Shown in pieces: positions 16,343 through 25,100 of a stretch of DNA of 64,000 nt. The stretch is from DASPNM01 sp035626515 (GTDB lineage Bacteria; Bacteroidota; Bacteroidia; Chitinophagales; Chitinophagaceae). Location of the stretch: NCBI GenBank assembly GCA_035626515.1, contig DASPNM010000020.1:1-64000 (forward strand). The letters are read 5' to 3'. Made by a program: the position numbers and the translations under genes. Below the pieces are notes generated by a model that ran no database searches, was not told the origin of the DNA, and saw only the letters and a program-made list of their open reading frames with translations. Positions within the stretch are counted from its first letter, which is position 1, and each line of letters opens with the position of its first letter.

Positions 16343-17319
16343 TACGCGTTGAGTAGTTGAATAATGTCTCTCGCAAAATAGCTCGCTATGAGATCCGCCC
16401 CCGCCCGCCGGATGGACGTGGTAATTTCAATGACCGCCTTGCTTTCGTCGAGCCATCCGTTGGCGGCCGCAGCCTTTACCATTGCATATTCACCACTAAC
16501 CTGGTAGGCCGCCACCGGCACGGTCACCGTGTTCTTCACTTCGCGGATAATGTCAAGATAGCTGAGCGCGGGCTTCACCATAACGATATCTGCGCCTTCT
16601 TCAACATCCATCACCGTTTCCCGGATCGCTTCGAGCCGGTTGCAGCTGTCCATCTGGTAGGTTTTCTTGTCGCCAAAACCGGGAGCGCTGTCCAGCGCGT
16701 CGCGGAACGGACCGTAAAAACAGGATGCATACTTCGCGCTGTAACTCAGAATGCCTGCATGCTTCAGGTTATTTTCCTCGAGGGCTTTTCGGATCGCCGC
16801 GATCCTTCCATCCATCATATCGCTGGGAGCCACGAAGTCAGCGCCGGCCATCGCATGGCTCACGCTCATTTTTGCAAGGACTTCCACCGTGCTGTCATTA
16901 ACAATCTCGTGGCCGGATACAATGCCGTCGTGCCCATAGGAAGAATACGGATCAAGCGCCACATCCGTCATTACACAAAGGTCGGGGACGGCGTCTTTGA
17001 TCGCCCTGACGCTGCGCTGCATCAGCCCATCCGGGTTGAGCGCTTCGCGCCCCGTATTATCTTTAAGTTCATCAGCGCATTTGATGAAGAGCAACACGCT
17101 CCGAAGTCCCATGTTCCAAAGCTGCCTTACTTCTTCCACCGTTTTGTCCAGCGAGTATCGGAAGTAACCGGGCATCGAGGGAATAGGCTCCTCCAGGCCT
17201 TTTCCTTCTATAATAAAAAGCGGTACGATAAAGTCATCCGGCTGCAGCACAGTTTCGGCAACCATGCTCCGGATGGCAGGTGATTTTCTCAGGATCCTGT
17301 TGCGTCTTTGCAGGTACAT
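16342..17319 (-). CDS. hemB: Porphobilinogen synthase (delta-aminolevulinic acid dehydratase)
   Basis: Condenses two 5-aminolevulinate molecules to porphobilinogen. A 325-residue TIM barrel with the Schiff-base lysines in YSAKYASCFYGPF and VMVKPALSYLD. The metal region reads DVALDPYSSYGHDG instead of the cysteine-rich zinc site, so this is the zinc-independent (Mg/K-type) class. The start is 16 bp after the hemF stop. Confidence 0.96.
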   Translation of the reverse strand: MYLQRRNRILRKSPAIRSMVAETVLQPDDFIVPLFIIEGKGLEEPIPSMPGYFRYSLDKTVEEVRQLWNMGLRSVLLFIKCADELKDNTGREALNPDGLMQRSVRAIKDAVPDLCVMTDVALDPYSSYGHDGIVSGHEIVNDSTVEVLAKMSVSHAMAGADFVAPSDMMDGRIAAIRKALEENNLKHAGILSYSAKYASCFYGPFRDALDSAPGFGDKKTYQMDSCNRLEAIRETVMDVEEGADIVMVKPALSYLDIIREVKNTVTVPVAAYQVSGEYAMVKAAAANGWLDESKAVIEITTSIRRAGADLIASYFARDIIQLLNA

Positions 17320-17335
17320 CGGTTATTTTTTTTGT

Positions 17336-18250
17336 TCAGGCCCAATCAACGGGGTTCTTTAGAATCGTCACCAGTTTTTCTTCCTCTGAGCCAGGTTCCG
17401 GCACGTGGTTGTATTGAAATCGGACAGCAGGGGGCAGACTCATCAGGATGCTTTCCGTCCTGCCGCCTGTTTTCAGGCCAAACAATGTGCCCCGGTCGTA
17501 CATCAAGTTGAATTCCACGTAGCGCCCCCTCCTTATTTCCTGCCAGGTTCTGTGGCGCGGGGTGTACGGTATATTTTTCCGGCGATCCACGATGGGAAGG
17601 TATGCCGGTAAAAATGATCTGCTGCACTCCTCTGTAAAATCCAGCCAAAACGCCGCTGTGCTTCCATTTCCCGGGCGGCAATGATCAAAAAAAATCCCGC
17701 CGACGCCCCTGGCTTCCCGTCCCCGGTGAATATTCACAAAGTATTCGTCGCACTGTTTTTTCAACCGTGGATACAGATCGGGTCCGCTGCGGTCGCAGCA
17801 GGCTTTTAGTGTGCGGTGAAAATGAACGCAGTCGTCAGCGAAAAGGTAATAGGGGGTGAGATCTATGCCGCCTCCAAACCAGCGGTCGCAACATTCGCCC
17901 TGCTCATCATAAAGTTCAAAATAGCGAACGTTGGCATGAGTAGTCGGCACAAACGGATTCAGCGGATGAATGACGATAGACAGGCCGGTGGCGAAAAATG
18001 AACTTCCGGCCAGCTGTAACTGCGAGCGCAAAGGAGGGGTGATTTTACCGTACACTTCACTGAAGTTGACTCCCGCCTTTTCGAAAACGGACCCCTCCTG
18101 CAGAATGCGGGTTCTGCCGCCTCCACCTCCCGGCCGCTGCCAGCTGTCTTCGCTGAAGCACGCGGACCCGTCTTCCTGTTCAAGCGACCCGCAGATCAGG
18201 TCCTGCATACGCTGCAAATGGTGAGTAAACCTCTCCTTTACTGTTTCCAT
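17336..18250 (-). CDS. hemF: Oxygen-dependent coproporphyrinogen III oxidase
   Basis: Oxidative decarboxylation of coproporphyrinogen III using O2. A 304-residue protein with FFATGLSIVIHPLNPFVPT, WFGGGIDLTPYY, GVGGIFFDH and GRYVEFNLMYDRGTLFGL. Use of the aerobic form, with no hemN seen in this window, fits an aerobic lifestyle. It overlaps hemE by 13 bp. Confidence 0.96.
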   Translation of the reverse strand: METVKERFTHHLQRMQDLICGSLEQEDGSACFSEDSWQRPGGGGGRTRILQEGSVFEKAGVNFSEVYGKITPPLRSQLQLAGSSFFATGLSIVIHPLNPFVPTTHANVRYFELYDEQGECCDRWFGGGIDLTPYYLFADDCVHFHRTLKACCDRSGPDLYPRLKKQCDEYFVNIHRGREARGVGGIFFDHCRPGNGSTAAFWLDFTEECSRSFLPAYLPIVDRRKNIPYTPRHRTWQEIRRGRYVEFNLMYDRGTLFGLKTGGRTESILMSLPPAVRFQYNHVPEPGSEEEKLVTILKNPVDWA

Positions 18251-19317
18251 GACTTAACTGCTTCGACAAACGCGCGCGCATGTTCCACCGGCGTAACTGG
18301 TAATATGCCGTGACCGAGGTTCACCACGTACCGCTGCGGACCAAATGCACGGATCATGCGGTGCACGTCCTCCACAATCCTGGACCGGGGTTGCAGCAAT
18401 TTCGCCGGATCGTAGTTTCCCTGCAGGGTGATGCCGCTTTTCGTCAGACTTCTGGCATTTTCGGGGGTGTTGCACCAGTCCAGTCCGAGAGCGGCGGCTC
18501 CTGTAAGTTGAAGCTCCGGAAGGCTGTGCCATACCCCCTTGGCGTAAACGATAACCGGCGCTTCGTCGCTCACGGCACGAACAATCCTCTCGATGTAGGG
18601 AAGTGAAAAAACTCCAAAGTCATCACGGTCGCAAAGACCACCCCAGCTATCGAAAATCTGTACGCAATCCGCACCCGCACGTATCTGTGCTTTGAGGTAT
18701 GCCACCGTTACCTCAGTTAATGCACTGAGCAGAGAATGTGCGGCTTCCGGCTCCCGGTAACAAAATGCCTTCGCTACATCGAAGGTTTTGCTGCCGCGCC
18801 CTTCCACCATGTAGCACAGAAGCGTCCACGGCGCGCCCGCAAATCCGATCAGCGGGACCCTGCCGTTGAGTTCCGACTTGCAAAGGCGCAGTGCATCATA
18901 AACATATTGCAGCCGGTCCGCGGCTTCCGGGATTATCAGCCGCTGTACATCGGCCATGCTGCGTACCGGGGCCGGCAGCGAGGGTCCTTTGCCCTCATTC
19001 ATTTCGACCAACATTCCCATAGCCTGCGGCACCACCAAAATGTCGCTGAAAATAATGGCCGCGTCCGTGCCTATAAGATCCACCGGCTGCAGCGTGATCT
19101 CAACTGCGAGCTCCGGCGTCTGCACGCGGGTGAAAAAATCATATTTTGCTTTTATACGCATGTACTCGGGGAGATAACGCCCCGCCTGCCGCATCATCCA
19201 CACGGGAGGGCGATGGACGTCTTCCTTACGAAGGGCCTTGAGCAAAAGATCATTTTGCAAAACCTGGTTTCTAGAGTCCACAAGCTGCGTTCCCGAAGTT
19301 GCTGTCATAATCTTCAC
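18238..19317 (-). CDS. hemE: Uroporphyrinogen decarboxylase
   Basis: Decarboxylates uroporphyrinogen III to coproporphyrinogen III. The 359-residue TIM barrel shows the signature PVWMMRQAGRYLPEY, FSDILVVPQAMG, GFAGAPWTLLCYM, IFDSWGGL and NLGHGILP. The start at 19317 overlaps hemD by 4 bp; a second ATG lies three codons in. Mid-operon position matches its place in the pathway. Confidence 0.96.
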   Translation of the reverse strand: MKIMTATSGTQLVDSRNQVLQNDLLLKALRKEDVHRPPVWMMRQAGRYLPEYMRIKAKYDFFTRVQTPELAVEITLQPVDLIGTDAAIIFSDILVVPQAMGMLVEMNEGKGPSLPAPVRSMADVQRLIIPEAADRLQYVYDALRLCKSELNGRVPLIGFAGAPWTLLCYMVEGRGSKTFDVAKAFCYREPEAAHSLLSALTEVTVAYLKAQIRAGADCVQIFDSWGGLCDRDDFGVFSLPYIERIVRAVSDEAPVIVYAKGVWHSLPELQLTGAAALGLDWCNTPENARSLTKSGITLQGNYDPAKLLQPRSRIVEDVHRMIRAFGPQRYVVNLGHGILPVTPVEHARAFVEAVKSWKQ

Positions 19318-20024
19318 TTTGATTTTGTCTGACCGAAATAATTGATTACCGAATCGAGCACGCTTTCCTGGCTGGTTTGTGCGGCAACAATCACGCTGTT
19401 ATTAGTGAGGCGGCGCAGCTCGTTTGCCGTCGTAGCACCGACACTGAAACAGACGATTCCCTCCCGGAGAACGTTGACCTGGAAGAAAGCTTCTACGCCA
19501 CTCGGACTGAAAAAAAGAACTCCCTCGTATGCCAGACGAACCGGTTTCGGCTCGATCAGGGTATCATATACGTGGACCTCGCGAAGAACGATGTCGTGCT
19601 TTTTCAGGAGTTCCGGCAATTCATCGCGCCGTCTGCTTCCACAAACAAAGCTGAGTGGTGCCGTGGGTCCCGTGTCCAGAATGAGCTGCGCCAGTGAAAA
19701 GGCATCACCCGCCACACTGATTTTTTTGGGGTTCAGCAAACGCCTCACAGCGTTCAGTGTTTTCCCGGCCAGGCAGAATACCTGCTGCGTCTGAGCCGTG
19801 AGTCCGGATTCTTTCAGATTCAGGGCAAAGGCTTGCACCGCATGGCTGCTCGTGAAAACAATTTGGTCGCGGCAATCCGCCAAGGCCTGGGCGGTTTCAG
19901 GAGAAACGTGTTTGCGTATTCTGATGAAATCCAGGTCATGTATGTGAATACCGCCCGCCATTGCCGTTTCGAGTACCGAAGGCCTCAGTTTTTTTGTGGA
20001 CAATATGGTTACTTGCCTTTTCAA
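19314..20024 (-). CDS. hemD: Uroporphyrinogen-III synthase
   Basis: Closes and flips ring D of hydroxymethylbilane. The 236-residue product belongs to the highly divergent HemD family. It shows the two-lobed pattern with IVFTSSHAVQAF, a mid-domain FFSPSGVEAFF and the final AQTSQESVLDSVINYF. Identification rests partly on its position between hemC and hemE, with 4-bp overlaps on both sides. Confidence 0.9.
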   Translation of the reverse strand: MKRQVTILSTKKLRPSVLETAMAGGIHIHDLDFIRIRKHVSPETAQALADCRDQIVFTSSHAVQAFALNLKESGLTAQTQQVFCLAGKTLNAVRRLLNPKKISVAGDAFSLAQLILDTGPTAPLSFVCGSRRRDELPELLKKHDIVLREVHVYDTLIEPKPVRLAYEGVLFFSPSGVEAFFQVNVLREGIVCFSVGATTANELRRLTNNSVIVAAQTSQESVLDSVINYFGQTKSK

Positions 20025-20944
20025 CGCTTCAGCAATTTCAGCCCTCCCTGCCGCATCACCTGATCGGCCGCAATTCCTGCCACCTCGCCAAACTGTCGGG
20101 AGTTCACGGTAAAGAGAGTGCTTACCTTTTGTTTCCCGTCCGGCGAAACAATGTTCCCTTCAAACCGCAATTGGTCGTTTGTGATCACCGCAAGTGCCGC
20201 CACAGGTGACGTGCAACCTCCATGCAGCAACCGCAAAAACTCCCGTTCCACACGCGTGCACATGCTGGTTTCTTCATGGTTCAGCAAACTGCAGGCTGCC
20301 GCCATTGGTGCATCCTCAGCACGGCAGCAAACCGCGATGGCGCCCTGCCCCGGTGCGGGGAGCATCCAGTCAAGCATCGTTTGCGGCCCTGTTTCGTTAG
20401 CGGTGAGTCCAAGGCGCCTCAGTCCGGCAGCTGCGAAAACAGCCCCGTCAATTTCGGAAGTATGTAACTTCTTCAACCGGGTTCCCACGTTACCGCGGAT
20501 GTCTTCAAAACTTGTTGCCGGAAACCGATGTTTCCATTGTGCGGTGCGGCGGATGCTGCTGGTCGCGATTCGAAGTTCTGCACCCGAAGGCAGCTTATTG
20601 GCCGCCATCTCATCTTTCCATACCAGTACGTCCAGAGGGGATTCCCGCTCCAACACCGCCGCTATAACAATACCCATTGCTGGCTGTACCGGTATATCCT
20701 TCAGCGAATGGACTGCAATATCAATTTCCCCTTTCAGCAAAGCGACGTCCAGCTCACGCGTAAAAATTCCCTGTACACCCATTTCGTATAACGGGGTATG
20801 CAGGTCGATGTCACCTCCGCTTTTGACGAGAATCATCTCCGAAGTATATCCCGCCTGTTCCAGCCCGGTCGCAGCGATGTGAGCCTGCGCCTTAGCCAGC
20901 GGACTTTCCCTGGTGCCGATGCGAATGTGTTTTCCACTCATCAC
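20021..20944 (-). CDS. hemC: Hydroxymethylbilane synthase (porphobilinogen deaminase)
   Basis: Polymerises four porphobilinogen units on a dipyrromethane cofactor. A 307-residue protein with IRIGTRESPLAKAQA, FTRELDVALLKGEIDIAVHS, SLKDIPV, ATSSIRRTAQW and IRGNVGTRLKKL, plus the cofactor cysteine in LLHGGCTSPVAA. It overlaps hemA and hemD by 4 bp. Confidence 0.97.
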   Translation of the reverse strand: MMSGKHIRIGTRESPLAKAQAHIAATGLEQAGYTSEMILVKSGGDIDLHTPLYEMGVQGIFTRELDVALLKGEIDIAVHSLKDIPVQPAMGIVIAAVLERESPLDVLVWKDEMAANKLPSGAELRIATSSIRRTAQWKHRFPATSFEDIRGNVGTRLKKLHTSEIDGAVFAAAGLRRLGLTANETGPQTMLDWMLPAPGQGAIAVCCRAEDAPMAAACSLLNHEETSMCTRVEREFLRLLHGGCTSPVAALAVITNDQLRFEGNIVSPDGKQKVSTLFTVNSRQFGEVAGIAADQVMRQGGLKLLKR

Positions 20945-22191
20945 CCGGCCGTTCCTAAAAATTCATTGATTGCGCGAATGTACTGGCAGCCTTTTTCCTG
21001 CTTTTCCCTCAGGTTCGTCGCGAACCGGCCGATCGTCTTGTTGATAAGGTTGCGGACGGATCCACATGCGGCATTTTCGGATTCGGGGTAGTGAATCCCG
21101 CCGAGGTGATAAAGTTTTTCCTCCATGTCCCTGATCAATGGTGTATGGCGGTACACGGCCAGCCACTCGTAAAATGAAAGAAGGTGCTGATGAATAATTT
21201 TTTCCGCTTTGGGTATTTCCGCCCGACGGCGGTTGTGGGTCAGGTTCAGTATCCGCGAGACCTCGTCCACGCCAACGAGCGTAATGCCGTGCAGTTTGCC
21301 GACGGCCGGATCTACGTTTTGAGGCACGGAAAGGTCAATGATGACGCGCCGGGAGGCGGCGCAAAAATGATTTATTGTAAGCAGGTAAGTCGGCGCGCTC
21401 GTGCACACAACAAGTACATCGGAGTCCTGCACCGCCCTGGGCAGGTCCGCAAACGGAAGAAAGATGGAATTTGTTTCGTTGGCCAGCGCCATCGCTTTCG
21501 CTTCAGTCCGGTTGACTATCGTGACCCGTTCAGGTCTTGCGTACTGATGAATGTTCCTGACAACATTGCGGGCCAAAGCTCCGCTCCCCAGCACGAGAAA
21601 TGATTTCCTTTCGCCTTCCGGGTGTTCATTTAACCATTTCACTGCCGCGTAGGACACGGAAACCGTGCCGCTGCTCAGGGCCGTGGAAGAGCGAACCGCC
21701 TTTGAGGCCTGCAGTGCATAACTTACCGTGCGATCCATCAGTGGTCCCACCAGTCCTGCCTGTCGCGCAGCCATCAGCGCGTCGCGCAATTGACCGGCAA
21801 TTTCGAAGTCGCCGGTGATCTGGGATTCCAATCCAGCAGCTACGCGAAACAGGTGTTCCAGAGCCTCACGACCGCGCAATACGAAACCGCGCCGGTCAAA
21901 TAATTCCTGGGTGCCACGGCTATGATCCAGCAACAAATCGGTCAGGTCTTTGTCAGATTCGCAAAACCCATACAGCTCGGTGCGGTTGCAGGTAGACAAC
22001 ACCAGGAGGCTTCGAAAGCCTCGCTTCGAGGCTTCGCGAAGCAGCCGTCCGCGGTGGGTGGCTGGAATAGCGAAAAGGCTTCTTTCTTCAGCTATTGCGT
22101 CGTGAAAATTGATCCCTGCGACACAAAACCTGGATGCAATGTGCTCCGGGTTGTGGGACATGTGGAAGTACATATAAATGGGTAACCGCAA
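20941..22191 (-). CDS. hemA: Glutamyl-tRNA reductase
   Basis: First enzyme of the C5 heme route, reducing glutamyl-tRNA to glutamate-1-semialdehyde. The 416-residue frame has the catalytic cysteine in STCNRTE (C68), the NADPH motif LVLGSGALARNV and a C-terminal dimerisation helix. A strong Shine-Dalgarno (AAGGAGG) lies 4 nt before the TTG at 22191, unusual in this window, so I kept that start. ATG codons at 22173 and 22161 are alternatives, and the latter gives a more family-like N-terminus. It heads the eight-gene hem operon. Confidence 0.94.
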   Translation of the reverse strand: MRLPIYMYFHMSHNPEHIASRFCVAGINFHDAIAEERSLFAIPATHRGRLLREASKRGFRSLLVLSTCNRTELYGFCESDKDLTDLLLDHSRGTQELFDRRGFVLRGREALEHLFRVAAGLESQITGDFEIAGQLRDALMAARQAGLVGPLMDRTVSYALQASKAVRSSTALSSGTVSVSYAAVKWLNEHPEGERKSFLVLGSGALARNVVRNIHQYARPERVTIVNRTEAKAMALANETNSIFLPFADLPRAVQDSDVLVVCTSAPTYLLTINHFCAASRRVIIDLSVPQNVDPAVGKLHGITLVGVDEVSRILNLTHNRRRAEIPKAEKIIHQHLLSFYEWLAVYRHTPLIRDMEEKLYHLGGIHYPESENAACGSVRNLINKTIGRFATNLREKQEKGCQYIRAINEFLGTAG

Positions 22192-22271
22192 AATTCCTCC
22201 TTATCACCTCTCTTATGTCATTCTTGGGTAAAAACAGGCACATGCTGACAAATCTTTTACAATTCAGCGGA

Positions 22272-22279
22272 TATCTTTA
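22272..22279 (+). promoter_or_regulatory. Probable hemH -7 box (TATCTTTA)
   Basis: One mismatch to TAnnTTTG, 23 nt before the hemH ATG, in the 111-bp divergent hemA-hemH space. Confidence 0.4.
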
Positions 22280-22302
22280 GCGGTTTCTAGCCTTCCCCGA
22301 CT

Positions 22303-23331
22303 ATGCACCCTACCGCAATCCTGATCATGAACCTCGGTTCGCCTGAAAGCCCCACTACCAGGCATTTGAAACCTTACCTCACCGAATTCCTCATGGATGG
22401 GCGTGTCATGGACGTGCCGAGGTTTTTCCGCGCATTGCTCGTGAAAGGAATGATTGTCCCTTTCCGGGCTGTCAGGAGCGCTGCGAAATACAGGAGTATC
22501 TGGACGGAGGAAGGTTCCCCACTTGTCGTCCATACCCGGAATCTCCGGCACGCGCTCCAGTCGCGGTTTTTTGAGCCGGTATACTACTGCATGCGCTACG
22601 GTCAGCCATCGACAGCTGAGGTGCTGAAGACTATTCACGAGCAAAATCCTGCGCTGTCGCGACTGGTCCTGTTTCCTCTTTATCCTCACTACGCGATGAG
22701 CAGCTATGAAACCGCGGTGGAACAGGTAAGACAGCTGCACCTCACGGCGAAGTACGGCTCCACGCTGAAGGTGGTGCCGCCGTTCTACAATCATTCCGGA
22801 TATATCCGCGCCCTTGCCGCTTCGATACGACCGTATACAAGCCGGCCATTTGATCACCTTTTATTCAGCTACCATGGAATTCCCGAAAGGCATTTGTTGA
22901 AAACAGATCCTACTCAAACACATTGCCTGAGGGTACCGGGCTGTTGCGAGGTCAACTCGCCCGCTCACCGGTTCTGCTACCGGCACCATGTAATTGTAAC
23001 TACAGAGCTGGTCGCCGGAGAGCTTGGTCTTGATAAAAGCCAATACAGCTTTTCTTTTCAAAGCCGGCTGGGACGGGATGCGTGGTTGAAGCCATTTACC
23101 GCTACACAGCTCGGGCAGTTCCCGTCAAAAGGCATCCGTAATCTGCTGGTGGCCTGCCCCGCATTTATAAGCGATTGCCTGGAAACGCTCGAGGAAATTG
23201 AAAAGGAGGGGGCCGAGATTTTTATGAATGCGGGCGGAATGCAATTCACCATGATCCCGGCACTCAATGAGAATCCGGAGTGGGTCGGTTGCGCAGAGGA
23301 ATTGATTCGAAAACAATTTACTACATCGTGA
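22303..23331 (+). CDS. hemH: Ferrochelatase
   Basis: Inserts Fe(II) into protoporphyrin IX, the last step of protoheme synthesis. The 342-residue protein shows ILIMNLGSPESP, FLMDGRVMDVP, the catalytic His in LFSYHGIPERHLLK, YSFSFQSRLGRDAWLKP and VACPAFISDCLETLEEI. It is transcribed away from the hemA operon. Together the two units encode the complete PPIX-type pathway from glutamyl-tRNA. Confidence 0.95.
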   Translation: MHPTAILIMNLGSPESPTTRHLKPYLTEFLMDGRVMDVPRFFRALLVKGMIVPFRAVRSAAKYRSIWTEEGSPLVVHTRNLRHALQSRFFEPVYYCMRYGQPSTAEVLKTIHEQNPALSRLVLFPLYPHYAMSSYETAVEQVRQLHLTAKYGSTLKVVPPFYNHSGYIRALAASIRPYTSRPFDHLLFSYHGIPERHLLKTDPTQTHCLRVPGCCEVNSPAHRFCYRHHVIVTTELVAGELGLDKSQYSFSFQSRLGRDAWLKPFTATQLGQFPSKGIRNLLVACPAFISDCLETLEEIEKEGAEIFMNAGGMQFTMIPALNENPEWVGCAEELIRKQFTTS

Positions 23332-23351
23332 AGTATGACGTTTGTCGAGCG

Positions 23352-23391
23352 GTTGAAAATAGTTGAAGCTTGTTGAAGGTTGTTGAATAGC
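23352..23391. repeat. 10-bp tandem repeat, four units (GTTGAAGGTT)
   Basis: Four consecutive 10-bp units beginning GTTGAA, the reverse complement of the AACCTTCAAC array upstream of the trp operon. It lies 20 bp after the hemH stop. A GGTTTAAAGTTTAG word follows at 23412, similar to words at 41354 and 55358. Confidence 0.7.
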
Positions 23392-23507
23392 GGTTATGGG
23401 GGATTCGGAATCGGTTTAAAGTTTAGCTGAACTTGCAACAACAGGTGTCGAATTGCTCAGGAATCCGCCTTGTCGCTTTTCACTTTAAAACACTCCCGAC
23501 TTCCGTC

Positions 23508-23738
23508 TCACCGCGCTCCTCCGGGCTGTGATTTCCGCCTTGCCCGCCCTCTTCCTTTTCCCGGACCGGCGTTCGATTCACTGCCCGTGCGGTAGTGTCC
23601 CGTGAGCTGTCGCCGCTCGTTGCCGCCGCGGCGGTCCACCTTGTCGGGCGACTCCGGCTGATTGGGCGTTCTCCGTCTGCCGAGATTTTCCTTGCCGAGA
23701 CGTTGCAGGCTTTTGTGCTTACTGCTTTCCTGTGCCAT
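23508..23738 (-). CDS. Small hydrophilic basic protein (76 aa)
   Basis: From ATG 23738, preceded by a purine-rich AAAAAGAAAAATC. The product is soluble, rich in Arg, Gly, Ser and Gln (KHKSLQRLGKENLGRRRTP, GNERRQLTGHYRTG) and probably disordered. It lacks hydrophobic core segments. I do not recognise it; a nucleic-acid-binding or stress-type small protein is a guess. The overlapping frame 23480-23776 is less protein-like. Confidence 0.45.
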   Translation of the reverse strand: MAQESSKHKSLQRLGKENLGRRRTPNQPESPDKVDRRGGNERRQLTGHYRTGSESNAGPGKGRGRARRKSQPGGAR

Positions 23739-23830
23739 GATTTTTCTTTTTCGAAATGAAAAAACGGTGCCAGCAAACGCCGGCTCGTATTTAAATGAAA
23801 AAATAGATGAACTTCGGGAAAATAAAAGCC

Positions 23831-24625
23831 ATGACGCGCATTCCATTGCTCGCCGCTCTGCTACTTTCGGCTTGCGTCAGCGGCAGGGAGCGATCCTTTA
23901 CCGGCAGCACGCCCGCCGATCCGGTCGTGAGAGAATTTCTGGGCATCTCCGCGGCAGATTCCGTTGATTTTATTCGCTGGAACCTGGAGCTGGAAGAAAA
24001 GCGGTTTTCACTTTCGTGCAATTACGGTAGAGGAAAACCGAATACTAATGGTTTTTATGGAGGAGGAAAATGGGTTCGCCTCGCGGGCATTTTAGGCGAA
24101 AACGATCGGGAAGTTTACCTCGAGCATGGAAATCACCGCCTGAGTTTTGCAAAGTTGAATACAAATCTGCTGCACGTGCTGAATGCCTCAAAAGAAATGC
24201 TGACAGGTACGGGCGGCTGGAGCTATACCCTCAACCGGGAAGGTGAGCAACAACGGGAACCACTGGATCATTATTCAGCCGCAAGTTTTGCGGACTCCGT
24301 GGTATTCCAGGGGCGCACGCCCTGCCTTCCCGGATCGCGGGGTTGCTACAAGCAGAAATGGCTTCTGGTACTGCAGGAGAATCCTGCTTCCTATTTTTTG
24401 AAAGGCACGATCGTAGGAAGCGATGAACGCCTTCTGGGGGTCCGCGGCACGTGGTCTGCTCAACGCAACCGCAAAGGGCAGCTTATCTTCCGGCTGAACG
24501 ATGTGGCGGGTAAAACGGTGCATTTCCTGATGCCTGCGACGAATATCATCCTGCTTGCGGACGAAGACGGAAATCCGCTCGTGGGAAACGAAGACTTTAG
24601 CTTTACCCTGAACCGCCGCGGCTGA
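23831..24625 (+). CDS. Lipoprotein of unknown function (264 aa)
   Basis: Signal peptide with lipobox LLLSAC (Cys near residue 14 from ATG 23831; an upstream in-frame ATG at 23807 is less likely). The mature part has a region typical of NlpE-like or META-like envelope proteins. It includes YLEHGNHRLSFAKLNTNLLHVL, RGTWSAQRNRKGQLIFRL and a final strand-rich segment. Two central cysteines occur in TPCLPGSRGCYKQKW. The family assignment is tentative. Confidence 0.6.
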   Translation: MTRIPLLAALLLSACVSGRERSFTGSTPADPVVREFLGISAADSVDFIRWNLELEEKRFSLSCNYGRGKPNTNGFYGGGKWVRLAGILGENDREVYLEHGNHRLSFAKLNTNLLHVLNASKEMLTGTGGWSYTLNREGEQQREPLDHYSAASFADSVVFQGRTPCLPGSRGCYKQKWLLVLQENPASYFLKGTIVGSDERLLGVRGTWSAQRNRKGQLIFRLNDVAGKTVHFLMPATNIILLADEDGNPLVGNEDFSFTLNRRG

Positions 24626-25100
24626 GCCCGGAGACCTCTGTCCGCATTTCCACGATGTGGGCACCGAACCCGGCTTTTTCATAAGCGCGGATTGCTGCGC
24701 TGTTTCCAGAATAAACTTCCAGTCGCAATTCACGGAGCGCTTTCTGGCGGCACCAGGTTTTTAGGGCTTCAATGATTTGTGTGTTCAATCCCAGCCCGCG
24801 CAAGGCCGGATCAACATACATGAAGCCAAGATAAGCGTACTCCTCGTGATCCAGCCAGGGCCTGGCTTTTTCAACACGCGCATACCCGCTGGCCACTACC
24901 CGGCCTTCCTGTTCCGCAACGAGCAGGCATACAGAATCGCTTTCGATCATCGCACGCAGGTCATAATAATGAACTGCTCCGCTCCGGATCGTGCAATCGA
25001 ACGCCCGTTCATGCCGGATCAGCTCCTGCTCGAACTGCAACAGCACAGGCAGATCTGCCTCCGTTGCCCTGCGAATGATTGTCTCTGGATTGTTCTTCAT
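24603..25100 (-). CDS. GNAT-family N-acetyltransferase
   Basis: A 165-residue single-domain GNAT. It shows the N-terminal IRRATEADLPVLLQFEQEL, the central beta-bulge strand YLGFMYVDPALRGLGLNTQIIEALK (acetyl-CoA pyrophosphate loop RGLGLN) and the C-terminal LEVYSGNSAAIRAYEKAGF. Substrate unknown. It overlaps the 3' end of the lipoprotein gene (convergent) by 23 bp and the AI-2E transporter gene by 4 bp, so it is probably co-transcribed with the latter. Confidence 0.88.
   Translation of the reverse strand: MKNNPETIIRRATEADLPVLLQFEQELIRHERAFDCTIRSGAVHYYDLRAMIESDSVCLLVAEQEGRVVASGYARVEKARPWLDHEEYAYLGFMYVDPALRGLGLNTQIIEALKTWCRQKALRELRLEVYSGNSAAIRAYEKAGFGAHIVEMRTEVSGLSRGGSG

Noticed and set aside
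16357..17283. 308-aa plus-strand frame inside hemB
   Set aside because: Antisense shadow of hemB; composition rich in His and Arg with no recognisable motif.
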